Shown: positions 8,279 to 19,906 of the stretch, piece after piece
Layout of the letters: each line of letters opens with the position of its first letter
How positions within the stretch are numbered: the first letter of the stretch is position 1
Source of the DNA: Halosimplex aquaticum
Lineage (GTDB): Archaea > Halobacteriota > Halobacteria > Halobacteriales > Haloarculaceae
Assembly: GCF_028747785.1 (NCBI RefSeq)
Contig: NZ_CP118158.1
Location: 3,162,001 to 3,226,000 of the forward strand
DNA: 64,000 nucleotides
Reading direction: 5' to 3'
Notes under the pieces: generated by a model
Databases searched by the model: none
What the model saw: the letters and a program-made list of their open reading frames with translations, nothing else
What the model was told of the DNA's origin: nothing
Translations under genes and position numbers: made by a program

Positions 8279-9243
8279 GCCGGGACGACGTCGCCGAGTA
8301 ACTCGATCGCTCGCTCGACGTCCGGACCGAGCGGCGCGGCGGCGACGAAGCTGTCCGCGCGTTCGAGCACCGCCTCGACCTCCCGTTCCACGTCCTCGGG
8401 CGTCCCCGCGATGCAGAAGGCGTCAAGCATCGCGTCCGTGACCCGCTCGGCGGCCTCCCGGAACTCGCCTGCCGAGACCGACTCGCCGACCGCCGCCGCC
8501 CGCTCGCGGTCGATGCCGTGGCGGTCGAGCACCGGATCGGGCGCGCCCGCGGCGACGAACGCCACCGGGAAGCGCGCGGCCTCGCGGGCCGCCGCGCCGT
8601 CCTCGGCGACGCTGACCGAGGCGTAGGCCGCGAAGTCGAAGTCGCCGCGGTCGTCCGGTCGCTCGGCCAGCCCCTCGGCGACTCGCTCGCTCGCCCACTC
8701 GTAGTCGCGGGGGTGGGCGCCGTTGAACAGCACGCCGTCGGCGTGTTTGGCCGCCATCCGGGTCATGTGCGGCCCCTGCGCGCCGACGTAGACCGGGATC
8801 TCCCCGGCGTCGTAGTTGAGGCCGGCGTCGGTCGCCTCGAAGGTGCCGTCGTGGTCGACGCGTTCGCCCGCCCAGAGCCGCTCGGCGACCTTGAACGTCT
8901 CCAGCACGCGCCGGAGCGGGCGGTCGGGGTCGATGCCGAGGTTGGCGAGCGTCGAGGGGTCGCCGGGGCCGATCCCGAAGACGCCGCGGCCGCCGCTGTA
9001 CTCGTCGAGGGTCGCCATCCGCGAGGCGAGCGTCACCGGGTGGGTCTCGTAGGGGTTGGCGACGCCCGGGCCGACGAGAACGTCCTCGGTCGCCCCCGCG
9101 ATGGCCGTCAGCGCCGCGAACTGGTCGCGGTTGTTGTAGTGGTGGCTGACGAACGCGGCGTCGAAGCCCGCGTCCTCCGCGGTGGCGCCGAACTCGGCGA
9201 GCGTCGAGACCGGGTGCTCCGGGGTGAGTTCGACCGCTCTCAT
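8275..9243 (-). CDS. mer: F420-dependent LLM-class oxidoreductase (Mer-like)
   Basis: A 322-residue luciferase-like (LLM) flavin/F420 TIM-barrel enzyme. Features include the N-terminus AVELTPEHPV, FVSHHYNNRD, GPGVANPYETHP near 80, and IPVYVGAQGPHM in the centre. Haloarchaeal members are annotated as 5,10-methylene-tetrahydromethanopterin reductase, acting in these non-methanogens on folate-type C1 carriers with F420. It overlaps cofE by four bases (ATGA), so enzyme and a cofactor-maturation gene are co-expressed. The frame stays open far upstream, but the ATG at 9243 fits the overlap and the domain start. The exact substrate is family inference. Confidence 0.9.
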   Translation of the reverse strand: MRAVELTPEHPVSTLAEFGATAEDAGFDAAFVSHHYNNRDQFAALTAIAGATEDVLVGPGVANPYETHPVTLASRMATLDEYSGGRGVFGIGPGDPSTLANLGIDPDRPLRRVLETFKVAERLWAGERVDHDGTFEATDAGLNYDAGEIPVYVGAQGPHMTRMAAKHADGVLFNGAHPRDYEWASERVAEGLAERPDDRGDFDFAAYASVSVAEDGAAAREAARFPVAFVAAGAPDPVLDRHGIDRERAAAVGESVSAGEFREAAERVTDAMLDAFCIAGTPEDVEREVEAVLERADSFVAAAPLGPDVERAIELLGDVVPA

Positions 9244-10064
9244 CGATCCTCCCCGTCGTCTCGCTCGTCGTCGGACTCGTCGGCGTCTCCCGCGTCTCCG
9301 CCCTGCAGTCGGTCGCGGTCGTACTCCCACTCGCGGAGCGCGTCGCGGACGTAGTCGGCGTTCTCCGATCGGAAGAGCCCGTCGTGGGGTTCGTAGTCGC
9401 CGAACTCGAACCCGCGGACGACGGTGACGGGCAGCCCGTCGTCGCCCTCGCCGGTGAGGAGGTTGGCGGCCGCGGCGAGTTCGTCGACGACCGCCTCGAC
9501 GGTGACGCCGAGTTCGCGGCCGTCGCGGTCGCGCTCGCCGCGCCAGTCGCGGGCGGCCGGCATGCCCGCCCAGCCGATAGCGACGCCGCGCTGGCCCTGC
9601 CGGAAGGGGCGACCCGAGGTGTCGGTGACGATCACCGGGACGCCGAGGGTCTCGTGGATCCGCTCGGCGCTGGCGGTCGGGTCCTCGGGGAGCAAGAGTA
9701 GATCCGAATCGGGTACGTTCGACCGGTCGATGCCCGCGTTGACGGAGATGTGGCCGAAGCGGGTGACCGCGAGCATGAGCGGTTCCTCGGTGAGCAACTC
9801 CCGGCTCTCCTCGACGACCGCCTGGGCGAAGCGGGGGTCTTTCGCCTCGCCGGCCAGGTCGCCGATGCGCTCGGCGATCCGTTCGGCCTGCGGACCGGGG
9901 TCGAACTCGCTCAGGTCGGCCTGGCGGCCCTCCGCTTTCGAGACGATAGAGTGCGAGACACAGACGACGTCGCCCTCCCGCAGGTCGGCGCGCTCGGCGA
10001 TCAGCTCGCCGACGTCGTCGCCGGGGCGGACTTCGGGGATGCCCTCGACCGCGAACAGTTCCAT
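9240..10064 (-). CDS. cofE: Coenzyme F420-0:L-glutamate ligase CofE
   Basis: CofE adds gamma-linked glutamates to F420-0 in a GTP-dependent reaction. The 274-residue protein shows the family pattern: GDVVCVSHSIVSKAEGR near 31-47, RFGHISVNAGIDRSNVP in the middle, and DTSGRPFRQGQRGVAIGWAG around residue 150. Its last 25 residues are almost all Asp, Glu, Gly and Arg, a halophilic tail outside the core. It is the first gene of the cofE-mer pair and overlaps mer by four bases. Confidence 0.95.
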   Translation of the reverse strand: MELFAVEGIPEVRPGDDVGELIAERADLREGDVVCVSHSIVSKAEGRQADLSEFDPGPQAERIAERIGDLAGEAKDPRFAQAVVEESRELLTEEPLMLAVTRFGHISVNAGIDRSNVPDSDLLLLPEDPTASAERIHETLGVPVIVTDTSGRPFRQGQRGVAIGWAGMPAARDWRGERDRDGRELGVTVEAVVDELAAAANLLTGEGDDGLPVTVVRGFEFGDYEPHDGLFRSENADYVRDALREWEYDRDRLQGGDAGDADESDDERDDGEDR

Positions 10065-10248
10065 ACCCGCCCTGCGGTACGCCCGGGCAAAAACACCCCG
10101 CTACGAGCAGGCTTCGCCCGGACCGGTGACAGGCGACGCCGGGACTCTCCTCGCTCGCCTCGTCCCGCGCCGGCGCCGCCGCATCCCGCGCCGCTCGCCT
10201 CGCACCGATCCGAAACGCTGGTAGTGGGCCGGCGGGACAGGATGCGGC

Positions 10249-11085
10249 ATGACCGACGACCCCGCTGGTCGCGTGACCGACGCCGCCGCCGACGCCGCCG
10301 CGCTCGCCGACACCGCCGTCCGAGCGGTCGAGTCCGCCGGCGAGTACCTCCGGGACGCCTTCGAGGACGGCGGGACCCCCGCGGACTACACCGCCACGGA
10401 CGTGAAAGCCGAGGCCGACCGCGAGGCCGAGCGGCGCGTCCTCGACGCCGTCACCGACGCGTACCCGGACCACCGGATCTCCGCCGAGGAGTCGGGAGAC
10501 CACCCCGGCGACGGGGCGTATCGCTGGGTGGTCGACGCCCTCGACGGCACGAACAACTTCACGGTCGGCATCCCGACGTTCGGGGTCGCCGCGACCGCCT
10601 GCGACCGGCAGGGGCCGACCGGCCCGGAGGACGACCCGGTCGCGACCGCCGTCCACGTGCCCGTCCTGGACGACACCTACGTCGCCGAGCGGGGCGGCGG
10701 CGTCCGGTACAACGGCACCGGCGTCGAGGTCACCGACGGCGTCTCGCTCCCGCCGGAGAAGGCGACGGTCGGGCTGATCGTCGGGCCCGAGGTGGTCTCG
10801 GGCGGCGACGAGCGCCGCGAGTGGGAGGCGATCAGCGACGCCGTCGACCCCGTCTGCAAGCGGACCATCCAGTCGTGGGCGCCGGTGGTCTACTGGGGGC
10901 TGCTCGCCCGCGGGCAACTCGACGGGTTCGTCTGCTACTACCCCGCCGAACGCGAGCAGGTCGCCGGGGAGCTCCTCGCCCGCGAGGCGGGCGCCGTCGA
11001 GCGCTCTGACGGGCCGCTCACCGTCTTCGGCACGGACGAGGCGATCTGCGACGCCCTGTGGGACGCCGCCACGGGCGCGCTCTGA
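10249..11085 (+). CDS. Inositol monophosphatase/FBPase-family phosphatase
   Basis: A 278-residue Mg-dependent phosphatase of the IMPase superfamily. The metal-site motifs are ISAEESGD and VVDALDGTNNF, the latter matching the DPLDGTxNF signature with Ala for Pro. The third motif, normally WDxAAG, reads REQVAG, so Trp is lost and Asp is replaced by Glu. Archaeal relatives act on inositol-1-phosphate, fructose-1,6-bisphosphate or NADP; the sequence does not say which. It stands alone, with about 185 bases of gene-free upstream DNA. Confidence 0.88.
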   Translation: MTDDPAGRVTDAAADAAALADTAVRAVESAGEYLRDAFEDGGTPADYTATDVKAEADREAERRVLDAVTDAYPDHRISAEESGDHPGDGAYRWVVDALDGTNNFTVGIPTFGVAATACDRQGPTGPEDDPVATAVHVPVLDDTYVAERGGGVRYNGTGVEVTDGVSLPPEKATVGLIVGPEVVSGGDERREWEAISDAVDPVCKRTIQSWAPVVYWGLLARGQLDGFVCYYPAEREQVAGELLAREAGAVERSDGPLTVFGTDEAICDALWDAATGAL

Positions 11086-11213
11086 ACGGATTCTACGCGG
11101 TCGCGGGGACTGGAGAATCTCACCCGCGAGGCGGCCGCTCACCGTCGTCCCCGGTATCACTGACCGCGAACCGGGCCGAAAGACTCATCGCACGGATCGA
11201 TCTACGGGCCGCA

Positions 11214-11879
11214 ATGAGTGTCGTCGGAGAGTTCACCGTGCCCGCCGAGGCGTTCGCGCTGGGCGAGTCCCTGGATGTCGACCCCTCTCTCACCGTCGAG
11301 TTCGACCGTCTCGTCGCGCACAGCCGCGACTGGATCATGCCGTTCCTCTGGGTGTCGGCGCCCGAAGACGCCTTCGAGCCGTTCGAGGAGGCGTTGGCCG
11401 GCGACCCGTCGGTCGAGGCGTTCGAGGCGACGGACGCGTTTCCCGGGGCGCGCCTCTACAAGATGACCTGGTGTCGGGAGGTCGCTCGCGTGGTCGACCT
11501 CGTGCTCGACCACGAGGGGGCGATCCTCGAAGCGACCGGCCAGTCCGGCGAGTGGCGACTGCGAGTCCGGTTCGGCGACCGCGAGCGACTGGGGCAGTTT
11601 CACGCCCACTTCAAGAACAGCGGGGACGTGGCGCTCCACCAGCTGTTCTCGCCGAGCGAACCACACAGCGGGACGTTCAACCTGACGCCGAAACAGCGCG
11701 ACGCGCTCCTGGCCGCCTACGACGCCGGCTACTTCGAGACGCCGCGCGGCGCGACGGCGACGGAGCTGGCCGAGGGGTTCGGCATCTCCCAGCAGGCGTT
11801 CTCTCAGCGGCTCGACCGGGGGATCGACCGGCTCGTCGAAGACGCGCTCGTCACCGGCGACCCCGAAGGGGGTACTTGA
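11214..11879 (+). CDS. Bat-type HTH-10 transcriptional regulator
   Basis: A 221-residue regulator. Residues 1-150 form an alpha/beta sensor region typical of the bacterio-opsin-activator family, and residues 160-212 carry the HTH_10 domain: LTPKQRDALLAAYDAGYF, then ATELAEGFGISQQAFSQRL. This family regulates bacteriorhodopsin and many other haloarchaeal genes. I chose the ATG at 11214 because the N-terminus SVVGEFTVPAEAF is the usual family start; the upstream open frame is Arg-rich. It is 60 bases ahead of another DNA-binding protein gene. Confidence 0.88.
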   Translation: MSVVGEFTVPAEAFALGESLDVDPSLTVEFDRLVAHSRDWIMPFLWVSAPEDAFEPFEEALAGDPSVEAFEATDAFPGARLYKMTWCREVARVVDLVLDHEGAILEATGQSGEWRLRVRFGDRERLGQFHAHFKNSGDVALHQLFSPSEPHSGTFNLTPKQRDALLAAYDAGYFETPRGATATELAEGFGISQQAFSQRLDRGIDRLVEDALVTGDPEGGT

Positions 11880-11939
11880 ACGCCTTCGGTATCTCACCGG
11901 TCGGCTTACCCGGAATCGTCGCCTAGATCGGAGAACTAC

Positions 11940-12275
11940 ATGCAAGACTCTCAGCGGACCCCGTCGGAACGGGACGCGCTGTTCGCGATCCTCGCCGACC
12001 CGCGTCGTCGCCGCCTGCTCGACGTCCTCGAAACGCGCGACCCCGGCGCTCGGATGGCGCTGTCGGAACTCGCCGACCGACTCGCCGCGGCGGAGGGATC
12101 TACGTCGGGCGAGCGCCGCCACGACGTCGCCGCCGCGCTCCACCACGTCCATCTCCCGAAACTCGACGACGCGGGACTCGTCGAATACGACCCGACGGAG
12201 AGGGTCGTCGAGGCGACTGAGCTCTCCGACGGCCGTTCGGATCCGGGAACCGACGTCCTCCTCACCGAGGACTGA
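11940..12275 (+). CDS. DUF7344-like winged-helix protein
   Basis: A 111-residue protein starting SERDALFAILADPRRRRLLDVLE, the signature of a large haloarchaeal winged-helix family (DUF7344). Helices at 12-70 and the HLPKLDDAGLVEYDP wing match the fold; the C-terminus VVEATELSDGRSDPG is a short tail. GGAG lies seven bases before the ATG. It follows the Bat-type regulator on the same strand and may share its transcript. Targets are unknown. Confidence 0.82.
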   Translation: MQDSQRTPSERDALFAILADPRRRRLLDVLETRDPGARMALSELADRLAAAEGSTSGERRHDVAAALHHVHLPKLDDAGLVEYDPTERVVEATELSDGRSDPGTDVLLTED

Positions 12276-12328
12276 GCGCCCGAGAGGGCCCCGTGACGCG
12301 ACCGTGAGCGGATCGCCGATACCGGGTC

Positions 12329-12817
12329 TCAGCGCTCGTGAACCGTCACGTCCACGTCTCCGTCGGAGACCGTCGCGGTCATCATCGTCGCCCGGTCGGC
12401 GGGAGCCGCGCCGGTCGCGCTGCCGGGGTTCAGGATCCGCACCCCGCCGTGCTCGCGGTCGACGACCTCGTGCGTGTGTCCGGCGACGCCGACCCGGGGT
12501 TCGTCGGCTTCCTCGCGCACCGCGCGTGCCACCCGGTCGATCCAGCCGCGCTTGGAGCCGGCGCCGTGGGTCACCACGAACGTCACGCCCTCGAACTCGA
12601 CGGCCACGCGCTCGGGCAGTCCCACTCGCGGGTCCGTGTTCCCGGCGACGGCCGTCAGGTCGCCCGCGAGGTCCTGCACGTCGGCGAGCGCGCTCTCGGA
12701 GTCGAAGTCGCCGGCGTGTACCACGTGGTCGGCCGAGCGGATCCGTTCGCGGAACTCGTCGGGGATCCGCCGCGCTCGTGAGGGGATGTGCGTGTCGCTG
12801 ATGAGGGCGATTTCCAT
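12329..12817 (-). CDS. YfcE/MJ0936-type metallophosphoesterase
   Basis: A 162-residue calcineurin-like phosphodiesterase. All metal motifs are visible: SDTH (6-9), HAGDFD, AGNTDPR, VTHGAG and GHTHEV. Relatives cleave phosphodiesters in vitro, and the natural substrate is usually unknown. The ATG at 12817 puts MEIALISDTH at the N-terminus as in the family; an ATG nine codons further upstream is less likely. It is monocistronic and divergent from the Nudix fusion gene. Confidence 0.93.
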   Translation of the reverse strand: MEIALISDTHIPSRARRIPDEFRERIRSADHVVHAGDFDSESALADVQDLAGDLTAVAGNTDPRVGLPERVAVEFEGVTFVVTHGAGSKRGWIDRVARAVREEADEPRVGVAGHTHEVVDREHGGVRILNPGSATGAAPADRATMMTATVSDGDVDVTVHER

Positions 12818-12938
12818 GCGCGGGGCTTCGACGGGCGCCCCCAAGTGGGTTTGCCCTGCGGAATCGCCGTCACCCGTTCCACCGCGCCGCGGCGACCCGG
12901 GGCCTCATGTCGACCGACGACGAACACGCACACGACCG

Positions 12939-14342
12939 ATGTCCGGACGAACAGACGGCGACGGGGAACCGCGTGCCGACGGGGAACCGCGCACCGCCGA
13001 CTGCGACCCGCCCGAGGCAACCGACGACGCGGCCGAGATAGCACCCGACGACCTCGTCGAGACGCACGTCGTCACGGTCTTTCTGCGGAACGACAGCGAC
13101 GTGCTCCTCCTCGAACGGAGCGACGCGGTGGGCTCCTACAGCGGCCGATGGGGGGCCGTCGCCGGTCACGCCGAGGGCGGCCCGGACGCCGCCGCCCGAG
13201 AGGAGATCCGCGAGGAGACCCGTCTCGACCCCGGAACCGACGCGGCGCTCGTCCGGCGGGGCGACCCGTTCGCAGTCACTGACGCCGACCTCGGGACGCG
13301 CTGGGTGGTCCATCCCTACCTCTTCGACTGCGACACCCGGTCGGTCGACCCCAACGAGGAGACGGCGGCCTACGAGTGGGCGCCGCCGACCGCGATCCTG
13401 CGACGCGAGACTGTCCCGGACCTGTGGGCGTCCTACGACCGGGTGCGGCCGACGCCGGAATCGATCGCGGGGGACGGGGAGCACGGCGCCGCGTACATCT
13501 CAGTACGGGCGCTCGAAGTCCTGCGCGACGAGGCGGCCGTCGCCGTCGAACGCGGAGACGACCCCGGAGCGGCGTGGTCGGACCTCACGGCCGTCGCCCG
13601 CGACCTCCTCGACGCCCGCCCGGCGATGGCCGTCGTCGCCAACCGGGTCAACGGGGTCGTCCACCGCGCCGGCGAATCGGCGACGCCCGCGGCGCTCGAA
13701 GCCGCTGCCCACGAGGGTATCGAACGAGCGAGCACCGCAGACGGCGACGCGGCGGCGCTCGCCGCGGGCGAGATCCCCGACAGCGTCGCCTCCCTCTCCC
13801 GGTCGGGGACGGTCGCGAGCGCGCTCGAACGCGCGGACCCGGCGGAGGTGCTGGTCGCCGAGTCGCGGCCGGGCCGGGAGGGGGTCGAAACGGCCGAGCG
13901 GCTGACCGAGACGACGGACGCAGCAGTGACGCTGACGACGGACGCGGCGCTGGCCGACCGGTTGGCGGCGATGGGCGCCGACGCGCTCGTCGTCGGCGCC
14001 GATACGATCCTCCCGGACGGACGGGTCGTCAACAAGGTCGGGACCCGGGCCGCGGCGACCGCGGCGGCGAGCGAGGGGATCGACTGCCTCGTCGTCGCCG
14101 CGAGCGACAAGATCGCGCCGGAGCGCGGTCGCCCGGACGAAGCCGCCCGCTCCGTCGACCGCGAGGAGCGCGACCCCGCGGAGGTGTACGACGGCGACGC
14201 CGACCTGCGGGTCGCCAACCCGACGTTCGACGTGACGCCGGCCGACCGCATCGGCGCGCTCGTGACCGAGCGCGGCGTCCTCGACGTCGACGCCGTCGGG
14301 GAGGTCGCCGCCGAGCACCGCGCGCTGGCCGACTGGCAGTGA
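12939..14342 (+). CDS. Nudix domain fused to eIF2B-like domain
   Basis: A 467-residue two-domain protein. Residues 1-45 are an acidic lead-in and 45-190 a Nudix hydrolase domain; its Nudix box GHAEGGPDAAAREEIREETR keeps the metal-binding Glu residues, but the structural Arg is Glu and the final Gly is Arg. Residues 215-467 belong to the eIF2B alpha/beta/delta superfamily, seen in VVGADTILPDGRVVNKVGT and VVAASDKIAP. This superfamily includes ribose-1,5-bisphosphate and methylthioribose-1-phosphate isomerases as well as translation factors. A nucleotide- or sugar-phosphate-handling enzyme is a reasonable inference; the substrate is unknown. Confidence 0.85.
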   Translation: MSGRTDGDGEPRADGEPRTADCDPPEATDDAAEIAPDDLVETHVVTVFLRNDSDVLLLERSDAVGSYSGRWGAVAGHAEGGPDAAAREEIREETRLDPGTDAALVRRGDPFAVTDADLGTRWVVHPYLFDCDTRSVDPNEETAAYEWAPPTAILRRETVPDLWASYDRVRPTPESIAGDGEHGAAYISVRALEVLRDEAAVAVERGDDPGAAWSDLTAVARDLLDARPAMAVVANRVNGVVHRAGESATPAALEAAAHEGIERASTADGDAAALAAGEIPDSVASLSRSGTVASALERADPAEVLVAESRPGREGVETAERLTETTDAAVTLTTDAALADRLAAMGADALVVGADTILPDGRVVNKVGTRAAATAAASEGIDCLVVAASDKIAPERGRPDEAARSVDREERDPAEVYDGDADLRVANPTFDVTPADRIGALVTERGVLDVDAVGEVAAEHRALADWQ

Positions 14343-14355
14343 GGTCGGCGGGGCG

Positions 14356-14727
14356 TCAGTGGTCCTCGGAGACCGCCTCGGGGAGCGCCTCGCGGACGGG
14401 CTCCGGCGTCCGGTAGTCGCGGTACTCCGCGGCGGCCGTCACGCAGAGCAAGCCGCCGAGCAGGACGACGCCGGTGGCGTGGGAGTCGCCGACGTCGGCC
14501 CGGTCGAGGACGTTGTGGAACCAGAACAGGTTCGCCCACGCCGTCGCGTGGAAGTCGTGGGCGTACCCGCCGGCGGACGCGGGGAGGAACCGCCACGCGT
14601 CGGGGATCACGGCCCAGATCCCGCCGAGGACGACCAGCGTCCGCTGGAAGGGAATCCGCGGGAGGAGCGTCAGCGCGACGCCCGTACACGCCGCCCCGAC
14701 GGCGAAGTGCGCGATAGCCAGTGACAT
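14356..14727 (-). CDS. Haloarchaeal membrane protein, unknown function
   Basis: A 123-residue protein with about four hydrophobic helices. AIAHFAVGAACTGVAL, AVIPDAWRFLP and the His-containing HDFHATAW and FWFHNVLDR loops distantly recall the YdjM/DUF457 family of membrane-bound putative hydrolases. I chose the internal ATG at 14727, where hydrophobic sequence begins; 31 codons of open frame upstream look non-coding. It is convergent with the Nudix fusion gene. No function is assigned. Confidence 0.6.
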   Translation of the reverse strand: MSLAIAHFAVGAACTGVALTLLPRIPFQRTLVVLGGIWAVIPDAWRFLPASAGGYAHDFHATAWANLFWFHNVLDRADVGDSHATGVVLLGGLLCVTAAAEYRDYRTPEPVREALPEAVSEDH

Positions 14728-14853
14728 CTCGAATACCTGTACGTTGGATGCCACGATATAACTCTCTGTCGGCACTCGTCCGGTCGCTCCCGCGGCGGTC
14801 CCGGGTCCGACCGGTCGCACGGCTTTTCATCGAGCGTCCCCTCGGTCCACGTA

Positions 14854-15171
14854 GTGACAGCGAGCGCGCCCACCGACGCGGTCGCCGAGCGGGTCGTCCT
14901 CCGCTACGCGCCCGCGACCGACCGCGTCACCGAGGAACTGGCGTCGCCGCGGTACAGCGCCTACCTCCGGAACGCCGAGGCCGGGCCGGTCGCCCCCGGC
15001 GACGCCTGGGAGCACTTCGTCAGCCGCGGCTGCGGCGCGACCCGCGACGTGACGCTCACGGTCGAAGCGGTCGAGAGCGGCGACCGAGTCGGGGAGGCGA
15101 CCGAGTTCACGTTCGTCCCGGCGGACGGCGAAGACGGCGAGAGCGCGCCGGCACGGGACGGCGGACGCTAA
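14854..15171 (+). CDS. Haloarchaeal hypothetical protein
   Basis: A 105-residue acidic soluble protein with no membrane segment and no motif I recognise. The start is a GTG at 14854. It is predicted alpha/beta, with VVLRYAPATDRVTEELASPRYSAYLRN as the most ordered part and an Asp/Glu/Gly-rich tail. It stands alone between a membrane protein on the other strand and the convergent MBL hydrolase, six bases away. Codon use and acidity match its neighbours, which supports it being real. Confidence 0.5.
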   Translation: MTASAPTDAVAERVVLRYAPATDRVTEELASPRYSAYLRNAEAGPVAPGDAWEHFVSRGCGATRDVTLTVEAVESGDRVGEATEFTFVPADGEDGESAPARDGGR

Positions 15172-15177
15172 CCGCCG

Positions 15178-15924
15178 TCAGTGTTCGTCGAGCGCGACCG
15201 GGACGCCCGCTTCGGCCACGTCGGCGGCGAACGCCCGGGAGTCGGTCTCGAGCGTCGAGAACGTGTTGTAGTGGACGGGGACTACGAGTTCCGGTTCCAT
15301 CGCGGCGGCGAGGGCCGCGGCCTCGTGGCGGTTCATCGTGAACCGCGGGCCGATCGGCGGGCAGAACACCGAGACGTCGACGTTCTGGTGCGGTCCGAGC
15401 GCGTCCGTGTCGCCGGGGTAGAGCACCCGTTTCCCCTCGACGGCGACGACGAAGCCGCAGCCGAACCCCTCGGGGTGGAAGGGGGTGCCGTCCGGGCGGG
15501 TGTGCGGGCCGTTCTCCTCGTTGTAGGCCGGGACCGTCCAGATGGGCACGTCTCCCACGGTCAGGCTGTCCGTGTCCCCCACCGTCTCGACGTCGTACGG
15601 GAGCGACGACAGCGGCGGGAGTTCGCGGTCCTCGACGCCCTCCTCGATGGCCTCGTACGCCACGATGGTCGTGTCCTCGCCGGCGACCCGCTCGACGCCG
15701 TCGGGGTCGTAGTGGTGGACGTGCGTGAGACAGACCACGTCGGCGTCCTCCGGCCGGTAGTCCTTCGCCGGCGGGTGGCCGATGCCCTCGGTGTCCGGCT
15801 CCCACTCGCCGGTGAGGACGCCGTACCGACCGGGGTCTGTGTAGACCACGGTGTCCTCGCCGGCGAAGCGGAGCGTGGCGTAGCCCAGCCACTCGACGGT
15901 GATCCCGTCGTGACGCACGGTCAT
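15178..15924 (-). CDS. UlaG-like MBL-fold metallohydrolase
   Basis: A 248-residue metallo-beta-lactamase-fold hydrolase of the UlaG/UPF0173 type, starting with WLGYATLRFAG and DTVVYTDPG. The first metal motif reads T-H-V-H-H-Y-D-P near residue 68, so the normal HxHxDH is altered by a one-residue shift and Pro in place of the last His. Later motifs are LYPGDTDALG and VVPVHYNTF. A C-G-C/H-P-E-G loop lies near 150. The gene is monocistronic with the start at 15924. Activity and substrate cannot be stated. Confidence 0.85.
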   Translation of the reverse strand: MTVRHDGITVEWLGYATLRFAGEDTVVYTDPGRYGVLTGEWEPDTEGIGHPPAKDYRPEDADVVCLTHVHHYDPDGVERVAGEDTTIVAYEAIEEGVEDRELPPLSSLPYDVETVGDTDSLTVGDVPIWTVPAYNEENGPHTRPDGTPFHPEGFGCGFVVAVEGKRVLYPGDTDALGPHQNVDVSVFCPPIGPRFTMNRHEAAALAAAMEPELVVPVHYNTFSTLETDSRAFAADVAEAGVPVALDEH

Positions 15925-16024
15925 TGCTCCCTGTACGCGTCCGAGCGCACATAAGTCGGGTGCTTGTCGGCCGGCCGAACGCGTATACGAATACAGAAAT
16001 TGTGTACTGGCCGAAGACGGTCGG

Positions 16025-19365
<3,341 letters not shown>

Positions 19366-19406
19366 ACCGGGCTGCTGTTACCAGATCCTTCGGTTCGGTG
19401 GCCTCC

Positions 19407-19906
19407 TCACTCACACTGACACTCGTGTCCCTGTGAGGACCGACCGACGACGAAGGCGTGAACTTCTCGGGCGAGGGCGTGCATCGTCTGTGCGCGTTCT
19501 GCTGCCGCGAGGCCGTCCTGGTAATACGTTTTCGCACGGTGGTCGCCCCACAGGTCCGCGAGGCCGTCGGCCGTCGACTCGGTGAAGATACCGGCTGTCG
19601 CTGCTTCGTGATACACGCCCGGATGCGTTCCGGGTAAATCAGTCGGTTCCGTCGTTCCACGTTCCAGCAGCCGGAACTCGACTGTCCGCTCGACCGCGAC
19701 GAACGAGGACTCGATCACGAGCGTGTAGTACCCCTGTTCGCTCAGCGCGTTCGCTCCGGCGAGCAGTCGACACGCCTTCCGGAGCTGGAGTACTGCGGGA
19801 TCCGACACGTCCAGCTCGGACTCGATGTCGGTCGGATGGCGGTCGGATGGCGGTCGAACGCGGCCTGTGCGTCGGCGAGGAGTTGCTCGATGCGAGTGCT
19901 ACTCAT
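19407..19906 (-). pseudogene. HEPN-like partner of the MNT gene, frameshifted
   Basis: Read without the second copy of an 11-bp duplication (19831-19852), this interval encodes a continuous 162-residue protein starting MSSTRIEQLLADAQAAFDRH at the ATG at 19906. As sequenced, the duplication shifts the frame after about 20 codons; only the last 133 residues remain open, from a GTG at 19808. The gene start overlaps the MNT stop by eight bases. Its helices (LAGANALSEQGYYTLVIES and later) and position after an MNT nucleotidyltransferase point to a HEPN-type protein. The canonical HEPN Rx4-6H is not obvious; HRAKTYY is the nearest match. It may be inactivated or phase-variable. Confidence 0.65.
19831..19852. 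repeat. Perfect 11-bp tandem duplication breaking the HEPN-like gene
   Basis: GTCGGATGGCG occurs twice back to back (19831-19841 and 19842-19852), followed by a further GTCG. Eleven bases is not a multiple of three. Removing one copy joins the short N-terminal frame from 19906 to the long frame downstream, which identifies the duplication as the frameshift. Confidence 0.9.
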
